A DNA stretch of 64,000 bases, taken from NCBI GenBank assembly GCA_016703665.1, contig JADJBS010000016.1, positions 85,168-149,167 of the forward strand, read 5' to 3'. The first letter of the stretch is position 1, and every line of letters begins with the position of its first letter. This stretch comes from Candidatus Defluviibacillus avedoerensis. Its GTDB lineage: Bacteria > Pseudomonadota > Gammaproteobacteria > Burkholderiales > Burkholderiaceae_C. Positions 17,260 to 26,119 of this stretch are shown piece by piece. Under the pieces are notes generated by a model. The model did not search any database and was not told the DNA's origin. It worked only from the letters and a program-made list of their open reading frames with translations. A program made the position numbers and the translations under genes.

Positions 17260-17766
17260 ATGAAATCCAATACGCTTTCCGCCATCGCCATCGACTTGGT
17301 TCAGTCTTACGGCAACACGGCCAACAACGTGATCAAGGCCTCCCGCGTGGGTGGCGAGCTCATATCCAGCTATCTGGAAGAGCGCTACATGCGCGCGTTG
17401 GCCTCTACTGGCAAAGCCCTGTCGCAGGAAGCCCGCAACAACGCATTGGCCACCGAGAAGTTTGTCAACAGCTACTACATCAAAGGCATCACCCTGGCAA
17501 CCGACGGCGCAACTGCCGTGGTTGGCAGCGTGGTCAAGTTCACCGGCTTGGGCATGAGCCAAGTGGCTGCCAATGCCAGCAAGTTTGAAGACAAAACCGG
17601 TGTGACGGCCTTGAACATCCTGGCGCAAGCAGCCGTGCCCGCAGCCATCGCGGTCAAAAAGCTGGCTGTACAGATCGAAGCCAAGTCAGCTGACTTGGTG
17701 AAGGTGCTGACGCCAGAGAGCAAGGCAGCATCTGCTTTCCGCAAGGCTCGCGCCCGCCGCGCTTAA
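17260..17766 (+). CDS. Conserved hypothetical protein, phasin-like helical
   Basis: 168 residues, rich in Ala and Lys, predicted mostly helical, with a hydrophobic segment ATDGATAVVGSVVKFTGLGM and a basic end AFRKARARRA. The amphipathic helices and the presence of phaR elsewhere in the window are compatible with a phasin-like granule protein, but no signature motif was recognised, so this is only a suggestion. A good terminator follows 18 bp after the stop, so the gene is expressed as a unit. Confidence 0.6.
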   Translation: MKSNTLSAIAIDLVQSYGNTANNVIKASRVGGELISSYLEERYMRALASTGKALSQEARNNALATEKFVNSYYIKGITLATDGATAVVGSVVKFTGLGMSQVAANASKFEDKTGVTALNILAQAAVPAAIAVKKLAVQIEAKSADLVKVLTPESKAASAFRKARARRA

Positions 17767-17783
17767 TCCAGCCCCAAGCCAAA

Positions 17784-17820
17784 TTGCCCTGTCTGGAATA
17801 ATTTCTGGGCAGGGCATTTT
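17784..17820 (+). terminator. Rho-independent terminator
   Basis: GCCCTG at 17786-17791 pairs with CAGGGC at 17810-17815, followed by ATTTTT. It follows the stop of the phasin-like gene. Confidence 0.8.
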
Positions 17821-17886
17821 TCATGAGATTGCTGGATTACCATGCTGCACAGCAGTGACACACCGTGACTGACACCGGAGGATTCC

Positions 17887-18027
17887 ATGGCCAAAGGCGA
17901 ACAACGCAGCAACAAGATGGCTAAGAAGCCCAAGAAGGACACGTCCCTCCCAAGCAAATTGGCTCTGATCGACCCAGCCCGCCTCAGACGGTCGTCATCC
18001 CCAAAGGCAAGCCAAAAAGTTCCTTGA
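17887..18027 (+). CDS. Small basic protein, 46 residues
   Basis: The ATG at 17887 has a strong GGAGG six bases upstream, the main evidence for translation. The product begins MAKGEQRSNKMAKKPKKD and is lysine-rich, as in short conserved Burkholderiales proteins of unknown role. After residue 31 the frame reads RLRRSSSPKASQKVP; the -1 frame there reads QTVVIPKGKPKS, which looks more like a natural ending, so a frameshift near 17978 is possible. The 3' end overlaps the convergent YitT gene by 33 bases. Confidence 0.5.
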   Translation: MAKGEQRSNKMAKKPKKDTSLPSKLALIDPARLRRSSSPKASQKVP

Positions 18028-18690
18028 CTCAGGGCTCACACCGCAAGGTAACCGCCCTGGCCGGTGGTTGATGGCCAGGGTAAGGTTCAGGACAATGGCA
18101 CCCAACACCGACAGCAGCACGCGCTGCCAGTCGGTCACCATCATCGCGCCAAGCACAATCAGACAGTCGATCACCATTTGAACCTTGCCAGCCCGCCAGC
18201 CAAGATGGTCTTGCAGGTAAAGCACCAGTACGTTCATGCCACCCAGACTGGCCTTGTGACGAAACAGCATCAGCATGCCGGCACCGCACAGTAAGCCGCC
18301 CAGCACGGCAGCAAGCGGTGCAGACAGGTACTCAAACGCCATACCGTAGGGCAGAAAGTGCGCAAACAGTGACAGCAAGGCTACTGAGGTAAAGGTTTTC
18401 AGCGTAAATACCGGCCCCATGCGCCACCAGGCAAAGGCATAAAAGGGCAGATTGACCAGAAAAAAAGCCAAGCCAAAATCCATGCCTGTGGCGTAGCGAA
18501 TCAAAAATGCCAGCCCTGCGGTGCCACCCGTCAGCAAGCCCGCTTGACCAAACATGACCACGCCGAGCGCAACAAACAAAGTACCAGTCACCAGCGCCTG
18601 TACATCCTCATGTGGGCGATGATGGGCGATGTCATCTGCCGCACCGACAGGAAGCGGTGTCGGTGTCGGCATGGCGGCGTCTGAACTCAT
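17995..18690 (-). CDS. YitT-family membrane protein
   Basis: 231 residues with five or six hydrophobic segments and the YitT/DUF161 features QAGLLTGGTAGLAFL, HKASLGGMNVLVLYLQ and LNLTLAINHRPGR. The ATG at 18690 overlaps the stop of the hemerythrin gene by ATGA, so the two are co-translated. The last 15 residues after RPGR look unlike relatives; removing one T near 18049 would give RPGRYLAV and a stop at 18036, a more usual end. Transported substrate unknown. Confidence 0.8.
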   Translation of the reverse strand: MSSDAAMPTPTPLPVGAADDIAHHRPHEDVQALVTGTLFVALGVVMFGQAGLLTGGTAGLAFLIRYATGMDFGLAFFLVNLPFYAFAWWRMGPVFTLKTFTSVALLSLFAHFLPYGMAFEYLSAPLAAVLGGLLCGAGMLMLFRHKASLGGMNVLVLYLQDHLGWRAGKVQMVIDCLIVLGAMMVTDWQRVLLSVLGAIVLNLTLAINHRPGRLPCGVSPESRNFLACLWG

Positions 18691-19190
18691 GCGCAAGTGG
18701 ATTCGACCTCTTTCACGGTGCTATGCGTGGAACAGGTCGCCCCACCGCAACCGTGAATCACCTCATCGGGCATGGCCGCGGGCATGCTGACTTGGCCTGT
18801 GGCTGGATCGAACCCCACGCTGCGAAGGTGTAGCGCAAGGGCAGCGTCCATCGCCTGGGCGTGCTGGGGAAACCAAAGTGCCAGTTCTGACACCATCTGT
18901 CTAACCATGGGAATGTCCTTGCGCTCCAGCCCCTCGCGCATGACCTGAAGCACGATCTGATGCTGCGTGCTGTGGCAATTGCCTGAGGAAAACCCCGTCT
19001 GCTTCATCCAGCGGTCTTCCTGTCCAAAATGGGCATCTGTGTGCTCAATCAAGGCAGACCATTGACTTAAGACGGTGTCGTCTTCAGCGGATTCCACCAC
19101 CGACAGCAAATCGACAAACTCGCGGTGGGTGTCATCCATCGCAGGCAATTCAAGGGACAGGGCATCAGACCATTCGAGCTTAGAAGGCAT
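18687..19190 (-). CDS. Bacteriohemerythrin-domain protein
   Basis: 167 residues. The diiron ligands of the hemerythrin fold can be followed: His in MDDTHREF, His and Glu in HTDAHFGQEDRWM, His in NCHSTQHQ and His in WFPQHAQAMD. Such proteins bind O2 or NO. A 45-residue tail with cysteines (IHGCGGATCSTH, CA at the end) goes beyond the usual domain. Its stop overlaps the start of a YitT membrane protein, suggesting a functional pair, which is not a common combination in my knowledge. Confidence 0.87.
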   Translation of the reverse strand: MPSKLEWSDALSLELPAMDDTHREFVDLLSVVESAEDDTVLSQWSALIEHTDAHFGQEDRWMKQTGFSSGNCHSTQHQIVLQVMREGLERKDIPMVRQMVSELALWFPQHAQAMDAALALHLRSVGFDPATGQVSMPAAMPDEVIHGCGGATCSTHSTVKEVESTCA

Positions 19191-19252
19191 GAACGACCGT
19201 ATTGTCCTTGATGCAAATCATCTATTGAGCATTGACTTTGAGTCTGTCATCT

Positions 19253-20107
19253 ATGAAAGTGCAAAATCGGGACATGCAAAACCAAACCCGATTGAGCGTT
19301 GGCGATATCGACGTCCTTGTGGACGGCAATGGGCCACACACCCTGCTGATGCTCCATGGCTGGCCGGACACGCACCGTCTTTGGGACAACACAGTCGATG
19401 CCCTGAAACCAGCTTACCGCTGTGTCCGCCTGACGCTACCGGGCTTTGACATCACGCGAGCCGCGCAACCTACTTCGCTGGACGACATGTGCGACTTGCT
19501 GCTGGCGGTGGTGGAGTTGGTCAGCCCCACGGAACCAGTCACCCTGGTGCTGCATGACTGGGGCTGTATTTTTGGCTATGAATTTTCAGCGCGGCACCCC
19601 AAGCTGGTCAAGCGAATGGCAACCGTGGACATTGGGGATCACAACTCTGGCACCTATCTGAAGTCGCTCAGCGGCAAAGCCAAGTGGCAAATCTTCAGCT
19701 ACCAGTTCTGGCTGGCCATGGCCTGGCTGATCGGCAAATACCTTCATTCAGGCCTGGGCGACCACATGACACGCAGCATGGCCAAGCTCATGCGCTGCCC
19801 TACGGCACCGGAACGCATTGGCTGGAAACAAAACTATCCCTATGCAATGCAATGGCTGGGCTTGGCGGGTGGTTTCAAGTCTGCCGCCAAGATTCAACCC
19901 ACCTGCCCCGTGCTTTACTTTTACGGTCTGCGCAAGCCGTTTCAGTTCCAGTCTGCACGCTGGCTGGACCGCATTGGGGACCTGCAGGGCAGCGCAGTCA
20001 AACCGTTTGCCACCGGCCACTGGGTGATGTGCCAGCAAGCGGATGCGTTTAATGCAGATTTGCTAGCCTGGCTGAACAAGCAAACGGCTGAGAAAAAACC
20101 AGGCTAG
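19253..20107 (+). CDS. Alpha/beta hydrolase, haloalkane dehalogenase/epoxide hydrolase-like
   Basis: About 284 residues. The HGWPDTHRLWDN segment supplies the oxyanion region, the nucleophile is Asp in LVLHDWGCIFGYEF rather than Ser, and the catalytic His is in ATGHWVMCQQ. An Asp nucleophile is typical of epoxide hydrolases and dehalogenases. ATG 19253 is assumed; ATG 19274, preceded by ATCGGGA, is also possible, and a TTG at 19232 is unlikely. It stands alone, divergent from the hemerythrin gene. Substrate unknown. Confidence 0.8.
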   Translation: MKVQNRDMQNQTRLSVGDIDVLVDGNGPHTLLMLHGWPDTHRLWDNTVDALKPAYRCVRLTLPGFDITRAAQPTSLDDMCDLLLAVVELVSPTEPVTLVLHDWGCIFGYEFSARHPKLVKRMATVDIGDHNSGTYLKSLSGKAKWQIFSYQFWLAMAWLIGKYLHSGLGDHMTRSMAKLMRCPTAPERIGWKQNYPYAMQWLGLAGGFKSAAKIQPTCPVLYFYGLRKPFQFQSARWLDRIGDLQGSAVKPFATGHWVMCQQADAFNADLLAWLNKQTAEKKPG

Positions 20108-20123
20108 GCTTAGCTGACGGGCG

Positions 20124-20525
20124 TCAACCTTTGTCAAACACGGGGTCCAACGGCACCTGCAGCGCCGTGGCTATCTGGTTGGTCTTGGCCGCCAATCCCA
20201 CAATGGCCATCAGTTCGGCATGTTGTGCATCGGTCATTCCCTTGGCTTTGGCGGTAGCCGTGTGCGAATGTACGCAGTAGCTGCAGCCATTGATGATGGA
20301 TGCGGTGATGTAAATCAACTCTTTGGTCAGTGGGTCCAGCGTTGAGGGCTGGGCCATGACACGTTTGACCTCAGCCCAGGTGGCTTCGAGCAGCGGTGGA
20401 TCAAAAGCAAGCTGGCGCCAGAGATTATTGATAAAGTCTGTCTGGCGCGTGGCGCGGATGTCGTCAAACACGGCCTTCACGCGCGAATTAGATTCGGGAT
20501 CGATGGGGGCTTTCAGTGTCGTCAT
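20124..20525 (-). CDS. Carboxymuconolactone decarboxylase/AhpD-like protein
   Basis: 133 residues from the ATG at 20525, chosen because AGGAC lies six bases upstream. The core ELIYITASIINGCSYCVHSHTATAKAKG carries the CxxC and following His of AhpD-like peroxidase/reductase members of the CMD family. Longer in-frame starts up to 20585 give a non-homologous extension. It is divergent from a Bug binding-protein gene, leaving only 53 bp for both promoters. Real substrate unknown; an alkylhydroperoxidase-like thiol role is the family inference. Confidence 0.87.
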   Translation of the reverse strand: MTTLKAPIDPESNSRVKAVFDDIRATRQTDFINNLWRQLAFDPPLLEATWAEVKRVMAQPSTLDPLTKELIYITASIINGCSYCVHSHTATAKAKGMTDAQHAELMAIVGLAAKTNQIATALQVPLDPVFDKG

Positions 20526-20578
20526 GATTGTCCTCATGGTTTTCACGGCATGATGCCTCATAAACAGGAGACAACACA

Positions 20579-21571
20579 ATGACATACAACAGACGCCACT
20601 TTGTCACTACGCTGGCCAGCCTGTCGGCACTGCCCGCTTTCACACCGCTGGCCGCACATGCCCAAGGAACGGCACCTTTCCCTAACCGGGTGATCCGCAT
20701 CGTGCCCTTTGGCACCGGTGGTGGCCCCATCGACACGCTGGCCAGAGCGTTTGCAGACAAGCTGCAGCAGCGCTGGGGGCAGTCGGTGATTGTGGACGCC
20801 AAGCCGGGCGCCAGCGGCATCATTGCGGCAGACTTCGTTGCGAAAGCCGCACCAGACGGCCACACCGTCATGTTCACCCTGCCGCTCACTCATGTGAACG
20901 TACCCATCTTGCAGACCAAACTGCCCTATGACCCGGTGAAGGATTTCAGCCCGCTGTCCATGCTGGCCAGCGGTGGGCCGATGTTGGTTGCCAGGGCCAA
21001 TGCGCCTTTCAACAACCTCAAGGAGTTTGTTGAACATGCCAAAAAGCAAAAAACCATGAACTACGGAACCTGGGGTACGGGCTCCACTGCCCACCTTTTT
21101 GGCGAACTGCTGAAGCGCCAAACGGGTGCTAATCTGGTGCATGTGCCCTACAAGGCAGAAGCCGCCGTTCACAACGACTTGTTCGGGGAATCGCTGGACT
21201 TTGCCTGGGCCAACCCATCCACGGCAAGGGTGCAAACACAGGCTGGCAAGATGAAGGTCATGGGCATTGCGGGAACGCGGCGTGTGTCCACCATGCCCCA
21301 GGTGCCCACCTTCGGCGAGCAGGGCTTTCAGGGCTTCGACATTGACAGCTGGATCGGCGTCTATGCCCCCGCCCGGACGCCGACGCCCATTGTGGATGCC
21401 TGGGTGCAGGCGCTGCGCGACATCACCCGCATGCCAGACGTGTCCGCCAGGCTCACCGCTTTTGGCTTTGAACCTTTGGGGAACACACCCGTAGAATTCG
21501 CCGAGCGCTACCAGGCCGATTACCCCCGCATGGCCGATTTGATCAAAGCCGCTGGCGTGACAGCCGAGTGA
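20579..21571 (+). CDS. Bug/TctC-family tripartite tricarboxylate transporter binding protein
   Basis: 330-residue periplasmic binding protein. The N-terminus NRRHFVTTLASLSALPAF with AHAQG forms a secretion signal (RR pair, possibly Tat). Family hallmarks follow: RIVPFGTGGGPIDTLAR, VDAKPGASGIIAADFVAKAAPDGHT, PYDPVKDFSPLSML. It lies 16 bp before a Rieske oxygenase gene, so the ligand is probably that enzyme's aromatic substrate. No TctA/TctB membrane genes are present, as is usual for orphan Bug proteins in Comamonadaceae. Confidence 0.9.
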   Translation: MTYNRRHFVTTLASLSALPAFTPLAAHAQGTAPFPNRVIRIVPFGTGGGPIDTLARAFADKLQQRWGQSVIVDAKPGASGIIAADFVAKAAPDGHTVMFTLPLTHVNVPILQTKLPYDPVKDFSPLSMLASGGPMLVARANAPFNNLKEFVEHAKKQKTMNYGTWGTGSTAHLFGELLKRQTGANLVHVPYKAEAAVHNDLFGESLDFAWANPSTARVQTQAGKMKVMGIAGTRRVSTMPQVPTFGEQGFQGFDIDSWIGVYAPARTPTPIVDAWVQALRDITRMPDVSARLTAFGFEPLGNTPVEFAERYQADYPRMADLIKAAGVTAE

Positions 21572-21587
21572 ATTAGGAGCACACCAA

Positions 21588-22793
21588 ATGAACACTGGCG
21601 CGCCACACAGGGTGATCCCGATTGCCCAGGACACAGGCACGGCGTATGGACGCCCCACCCCTACCCATATGCAAGAGCTGGCCGAGGTCGGCCCCGGCAC
21701 GCCCATGGGTGAATTGCTGCGTCGCTATTGGCACCCGATCGGCGTGACCGCAGATGCCAGCGAGGTACCTCGCAAGCTCAAAGTGTTGGGTGAAGACTTG
21801 ATCCTGTTTCGCGACACCACGGGACGCCCTGGTCTGCTGTACCCACACTGTGCCCACCGAGGTACCTCGCTCTAGTACGGAAAGGTGGAAGCCGCTGGCA
21901 TTCGCTGCTGCTACCATGGCTGGCTTTTTGATGTGCAAGGCCACTGCCTGGAACAGCCCTGTGAGCCCGGCGGTGGCAAGCGCGCCGACAAGGCCCGCCA
22001 GCCCTGGTATCCGGTGCAGGAGTTGTACGGCCTGATCTGGGCCTACATGGGCCCACCTGGCAAAAAACCCGTGCTTCCCCGTTATGAATGCCTTGATGTT
22101 CTGGACGTCGGCGAATTTCTGGAGGCAGACGACAGCAGCATTGGTGGCGGTGGTCCGCCAATCATCCCTTGTAATTGGCTGCAGCACTACGAGAACCTGG
22201 TGGACCCTTTTCACGTGGTGATTCTCCATGCGACATTCAGCGGTACCCAGTTTGTGCCTCAGATGGCAGTGATGCCGGAAGTGACGTGGGAGACTCAGCC
22301 GCAAAGCGTGCGCACGATCTCGATCCGCAAATTGCCCGATGGCAAAACACTCAGGCGTATCAGCGAGGCAGGCTTACCTACCCTGCGGGTGATTCCAAGC
22401 CCCAAGCTGGGCCGTTTTGGCCGTGTCGAATCTCTGGGTTGGGTGCTGCCGATGGACGATCACAGCTTTCGCATCTATGTCGTGGGGCGCGTGCGCGAAA
22501 AGGGCGAGCTGTCACGCATGCGCACCCGCATGAACGGCAAGTTGTGGGAGGAGATGAGCGAAGCCGAACACCAGCAGTACCCCAATGACGTGGAAGCCAT
22601 GGTGAGCCAGGGGGTGATTGCCAAGCACTCTGAAGAGCGCCTGGTGTCCAGTGACCGGGGTATCGCCATGCTGCGTCGCCTGCTTCGCGAACAACTCCAG
22701 GCGCTGGAGGAAGGCCGTGACCCGGCAGGCGTCAGCTTTGACCACAACGCAGCACCTGTTCAGTTCACTGCGGGTAACTTTCTGCTGGATTGA
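21588..22793 (+). pseudogene. Rieske aromatic ring-hydroxylating oxygenase, alpha subunit, interrupted by an amber codon
   Basis: One reading frame of 401 codons, broken only by TAG at 21873-21875. The first part ends CAHRGTSL, holding the Cys-x-His half of the Rieske site; right after the stop it continues YGKVEAAGIRCCYHGW with the Cys-x2-His half. The mononuclear iron site is intact (ENLVDPFHVVILH). In relatives the position of the stop is usually Tyr, so TAT or TAC to TAG is the likely change. As written, translation stops within the Rieske domain unless an amber suppressor acts. It is next to its Bug protein and before a deacylase gene on the other strand. Confidence 0.88.
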
Positions 22794-22812
22794 TACCCCG
22801 CCAGGGCGTTGC

Positions 22813-23763
22813 TCAGTCGGTGGGTTTGGCCAGGTACACGCCCTCGCGACCCACGATGGCCTCGCGCGCTGGCATGAGCACAGTGCAGTTGTCGCAAGGT
22901 GCTCGCACCTGCACCGATCCGTCGGTCGCGATCAGTTCGTCTTTGGCAAACACCTCAAAACCCTTGCAAGGTTTTGTAAATGCGAAATCGGTGGTCTGGA
23001 TCACGTGTGTGTGTTGCAGCTCAAAGCGTCTTTGCGGCTGCTTCGGCCTTGTATGCGGGTCAGGGGTAGCCAGGCCGAAATGGGCCAAAAAACCTCGCGT
23101 CACACTGACGGCGCAATCGGCGGTCGCCTGGAAAAAATGCTGCCCGCATTCAACCACCTGAGCGTCCCCCGGCCCCGTGACAGTGCCGAACCTGCCGTAT
23201 TGAATCAGCGGCGGACCAGCCCCCCCCAGCCCATTGGGCATCACCAGGTGGATGCTGGGCAGGCCAACGGACAGCGCGATGTCCGCGTTGCGCGCAAAGC
23301 CTGGATACACCCAGAATGGCTCCACATCCTGCGACGTGGAATGGATATCCAGAACATGGTCAGCCTGATCCACGATCGGGCGCATGGCCCGGGCGCGACG
23401 CAGCTCGGGGCTGTCCGAAGCGCCGTCCAACCAGTCAGACGACCAGATGCGGTTGAAGTTGTGCACCAGCAAGCGGCTGTCAAACGGTCTGGCTGTATCA
23501 AAGGTCTCGTAAGCGGCCACGTTGGCAAAACTGAGCGTCAGCGTACCGGTCAAGGGGCGCACGCCCCGTTCTAGCAAATCGGCGACGGCAACCATCCCAC
23601 AAAATTCATTCCCATGGGTCAGGGCGTTGATAAGCACATGCGGCCCGGGTTTGCCAGACTCGAACCTGTGCACATAGTCCACACCCACATTGCCCTGACG
23701 GTAAGCCGACAGGTCGCGTGGGAGCACCTCGAAACGCTGGGTATCCAGTTTCGCACCGGTCAT
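22813..23763 (-). CDS. Succinylglutamate desuccinylase/aspartoacylase (AstE/AspA) family zinc hydrolase
   Basis: 316 residues with M14-like zinc ligands: His and Glu in THGNEFCG and His in VLDIHSTSQ. FNRIW and the C-terminal beta-rich part fit AstE/AspA deacylases, which hydrolyse N-acyl amino acids or related amides. It is convergent with the Rieske oxygenase gene, so a role in releasing an aromatic or acyl group is only contextual. It ends 12 bp after the UspA gene on the same strand. Confidence 0.83.
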   Translation of the reverse strand: MTGAKLDTQRFEVLPRDLSAYRQGNVGVDYVHRFESGKPGPHVLINALTHGNEFCGMVAVADLLERGVRPLTGTLTLSFANVAAYETFDTARPFDSRLLVHNFNRIWSSDWLDGASDSPELRRARAMRPIVDQADHVLDIHSTSQDVEPFWVYPGFARNADIALSVGLPSIHLVMPNGLGGAGPPLIQYGRFGTVTGPGDAQVVECGQHFFQATADCAVSVTRGFLAHFGLATPDPHTRPKQPQRRFELQHTHVIQTTDFAFTKPCKGFEVFAKDELIATDGSVQVRAPCDNCTVLMPAREAIVGREGVYLAKPTD

Positions 23764-23775
23764 TTGGGCACCGGA

Positions 23776-24216
23776 TCAGCGAACCACCAGAACGGGCACC
23801 GTCGATTCACTGACCACGCGACCGGCCACACTGCCCAGCATCAGGCGGGCGATGCCGCTGCGGCCATGCGAGCCAACCATGATCAGGTCCGCACCTTCGG
23901 TCTTGGCCGTCTGCACAATACCACTGGCCGCGCCTACGTTTTCGAGCATGCGCGCCTGCATCTCGACCACGGCCCCTCCCTGGTTGCAGAGGTCAGATAC
24001 ATGTGAATGCGCGGCAGCAGCCTGGGCTTGGGCAGCACTCATGTAGGCGTCGAAACCCATGGGATTGGCTTCACCAATGCCCATGTAGGGGTAAGGATCG
24101 ACGACAAACACCACCGTCAATTTAGCTTGATGGGTACGTGCCAGTCCAACCGCCATATTGGCCGCGTGTTCAGACGCAGCAGAGCCGTCGGTTGCCAGAA
24201 GAATGTGTTTGAACAT
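23776..24216 (-). CDS. Universal stress protein, UspA family
   Basis: 146 residues. Starts FKHILLATDGSAASEHAA, and the ATP-binding signature GADLIMVGSHGRSGIARLMLGSVAGRVV is complete (G-x2-G-x9-G-S), so an ATP-binding UspA is expected. It is divergent from trxC and upstream of the AstE-like gene on the same strand, separated by 12 bp. Confidence 0.92.
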   Translation of the reverse strand: MFKHILLATDGSAASEHAANMAVGLARTHQAKLTVVFVVDPYPYMGIGEANPMGFDAYMSAAQAQAAAAHSHVSDLCNQGGAVVEMQARMLENVGAASGIVQTAKTEGADLIMVGSHGRSGIARLMLGSVAGRVVSESTVPVLVVR

Positions 24217-24379
24217 GGCTGTCTCACTGAAAGTAGTTGAAGATGTTTCTATGCTGCGCTGTCTGCAAAACCTTGCCTTTGACTCAGGTCAAGCAGCAAG
24301 CCGACACGCTGGAAAGCTTACTCTAAACCACCGATTCAATTCCACTTGGAATGCAAAACCGCGCCCCCATATCGGGTGC

Positions 24380-24814
24380 ATGAACGAGTCAATCCACATC
24401 GTATGCCCGCACTGCCACACCACCAACCGAGTCCGCACAGACCAGTTGCACGCCGCCCCTGACTGCGGCCACTGTAAGAAGGCGCTTTTTGACGGTCATC
24501 CAGCACAGTTGGACGATGCATCGTTTGAAAAACACCTCACACGCACCCAGATCCCCCTGCTCGTGGATTTCTGGGCACCGTGGTGCGGCCCCTGCAAGAT
24601 GATGGCCCCAGCCTATGAGCAGGCCGCCACGCAGCTGGAGCCCCAGTTTCGGGTTGCCAAAGTCAACACCGAGGCGGTGCCTAACCTGGGTGCACGTTTC
24701 CAGATCCGAAGCATTCCGACCCTGGTACTGTTTGTGAATGGGCGCGAACTCGTCCGGCGCCCCGGCGCATTGGGCGCGAATGACATCGTGCGCTGGGCCA
24801 AATCAAATACTTAG
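24380..24814 (+). CDS. trxC: Thioredoxin 2 (TrxC)
   Basis: 144 residues. N-terminal zinc ribbon with CPHC and CGHC pairs, then a thioredoxin fold with the active site WAPWCGPCKMMAP and the cis-Pro segment RSIPTLVLF. That combination defines TrxC, a cytoplasmic disulfide reductase tied to oxidative stress. The ATG at 24380 begins the family's N-terminus (NESIHIVCPHC); the frame opens further upstream but without homology. Upstream 160 bp separate it from the divergent UspA gene. Confidence 0.95.
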   Translation: MNESIHIVCPHCHTTNRVRTDQLHAAPDCGHCKKALFDGHPAQLDDASFEKHLTRTQIPLLVDFWAPWCGPCKMMAPAYEQAATQLEPQFRVAKVNTEAVPNLGARFQIRSIPTLVLFVNGRELVRRPGALGANDIVRWAKSNT

Positions 24815-24878
24815 AGCAATGCCTCGCCGGCCAGCGAGGTGGCAGGCCCGACAATACGAACCTAATCAAAGGTCCGCC

Positions 24879-25160
24879 ATGAAAGCCATCTGGAAGAACA
24901 CCGTCATTGCCGAGTCTGACGACACCGTCGTCCTCGAAGGAAACCACTATTTCCCCGAAAGCAGCCTCAAACGCGAGTTCGTTACCTTCAGTAACCACAA
25001 AACCACCTGCGCCTGGAAGGGCCAGGCCAGCTACCTCTCGTTGCTGGTGGACGGCGAATTGAAAGCCGACGCCATCTGGTACTACGCTGATCCCAGGCCA
25101 CAAGCAGAAGAAATCAGAGGTCGAGTTGCGTTTGGCAATGGCATTCAGGTCAAGCCGTGA
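24879..25160 (+). CDS. DUF427 domain protein
   Basis: 93 residues, almost all one DUF427 domain: IWKNTVIAESDDTVVLEGNHYFP, TTCAWKGQASYLSLLVDG, WYYADPRPQAEEIRGRVAF. The ATG at 24879 is preceded by a weak AAAGGTC. The domain is common and its biochemical role is not known to me. Nothing nearby suggests a partner beyond trxC, 64 bp upstream. Confidence 0.9.
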   Translation: MKAIWKNTVIAESDDTVVLEGNHYFPESSLKREFVTFSNHKTTCAWKGQASYLSLLVDGELKADAIWYYADPRPQAEEIRGRVAFGNGIQVKP

Positions 25161-25200
25161 CTTCAGCAATCCGGCACATGCGACGCCTGCTGACCTGAGC

Positions 25201-25307
25201 TTGTCTACGCAATTTTTCTTTTTGCCCTTTTATTATATCTTTTTATATATATCAGAAGAACAAATAAATAGTTTGAATTATGTAGAACCGTCGATACAGT
25301 CGCGGCC
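25201..25307 (+). promoter_or_regulatory. A/T-rich leader of the sulfur-assimilation operon
   Basis: This stretch is much richer in A and T than its surroundings (TTTATTATATC, ATATATATC, AACAAATAAATAG) and directly precedes the first gene of the tauE-cys cluster. It probably holds the promoter and a CysB-type site, but I could not align a CysB motif with confidence. Confidence 0.4.
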
Positions 25308-26099
25308 ATGCATGATTTTGCTTTTGTCTTTGCGGGTTTCTTTGTTGGGCTGATCGTCGGCCTGACAGGCGTAGGTGGCGGGTCTTTGATGACGCCGCTG
25401 CTGATTTTCGGCTTTGGTATCAAGCCCTATTTGGCCATTGGTACCGATTTGCTGTTTGCCGCCTTTACCAAGTTCGGTGGCACCGTGGCAACCGCACGCG
25501 CCAAACTGGTTGACTGGCGCGTAGTGGGCTTGCTGAGCCTGGGCAGCATTCCCGCTGCATTGATCACCATCTGGGTGTTGCACACCGTCGGGCCAGCCCA
25601 TCCTGATGTTCAGCACGTCATGACGACCACATTGGGCGTGGCATTGATCCTGACGGCGCTGGCAACCCTATTCAAAGCCATTCGCGGCAAGAGCGTTCCC
25701 CGCAGTATCGCGCCTGATGCACTGGCCAGTGCGTCCAAGCCTCGTCACTGGGCCTTGCCTATTCTGTTTGGAGCGGCCATCGGCACGCTGGTATCGATCA
25801 GCTCGGTCGGCGCGGGAGCCATCGGCGTCACGGTGCTGATGCTGCTCTACCCCGCCCTGCCACTGCCACGCATTGTGGCTGCCGACATTGCCTATGCCGT
25901 GCCCTTGACTCTGGTAGCAGGCCTGGGCCATGCGTCAATTGGATCGGTGGACTGGCCATTGCTGCTCAAGCTGCTGGCAGGCTCCCTACCAGGCATCTGG
26001 CTGGGTTCGCGCCTGGTCGAAAAAACCCCGGACCGAGTCATCCGCTCCCTGCTCTCTGTGCTGCTGGCCTATGCCGGTATCAAGCTGATCGCCATCTGA
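25308..26099 (+). CDS. TauE/SafE-family sulfite/sulfur-anion transporter
   Basis: 263 residues with about seven membrane segments. The family duplication GLIVGLTGVGGGSLMTPLL and the matching GTLVSISSVGAGAIGVTVLMLL are visible. Placed 20 bp before cysI, it likely moves sulfate, sulfite or a related anion for assimilation. The direction of transport is not settled for this subgroup. Confidence 0.88.
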   Translation: MHDFAFVFAGFFVGLIVGLTGVGGGSLMTPLLIFGFGIKPYLAIGTDLLFAAFTKFGGTVATARAKLVDWRVVGLLSLGSIPAALITIWVLHTVGPAHPDVQHVMTTTLGVALILTALATLFKAIRGKSVPRSIAPDALASASKPRHWALPILFGAAIGTLVSISSVGAGAIGVTVLMLLYPALPLPRIVAADIAYAVPLTLVAGLGHASIGSVDWPLLLKLLAGSLPGIWLGSRLVEKTPDRVIRSLLSVLLAYAGIKLIAI

Positions 26100-26119
26100 T
26101 TTCCTGAAAAAAGCCCCCG

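Noticed and set aside
20558..21706. A 382-codon minus-strand open frame over the Bug gene
   Set aside because: It overlaps almost all of the well-supported Bug gene and has no family features.
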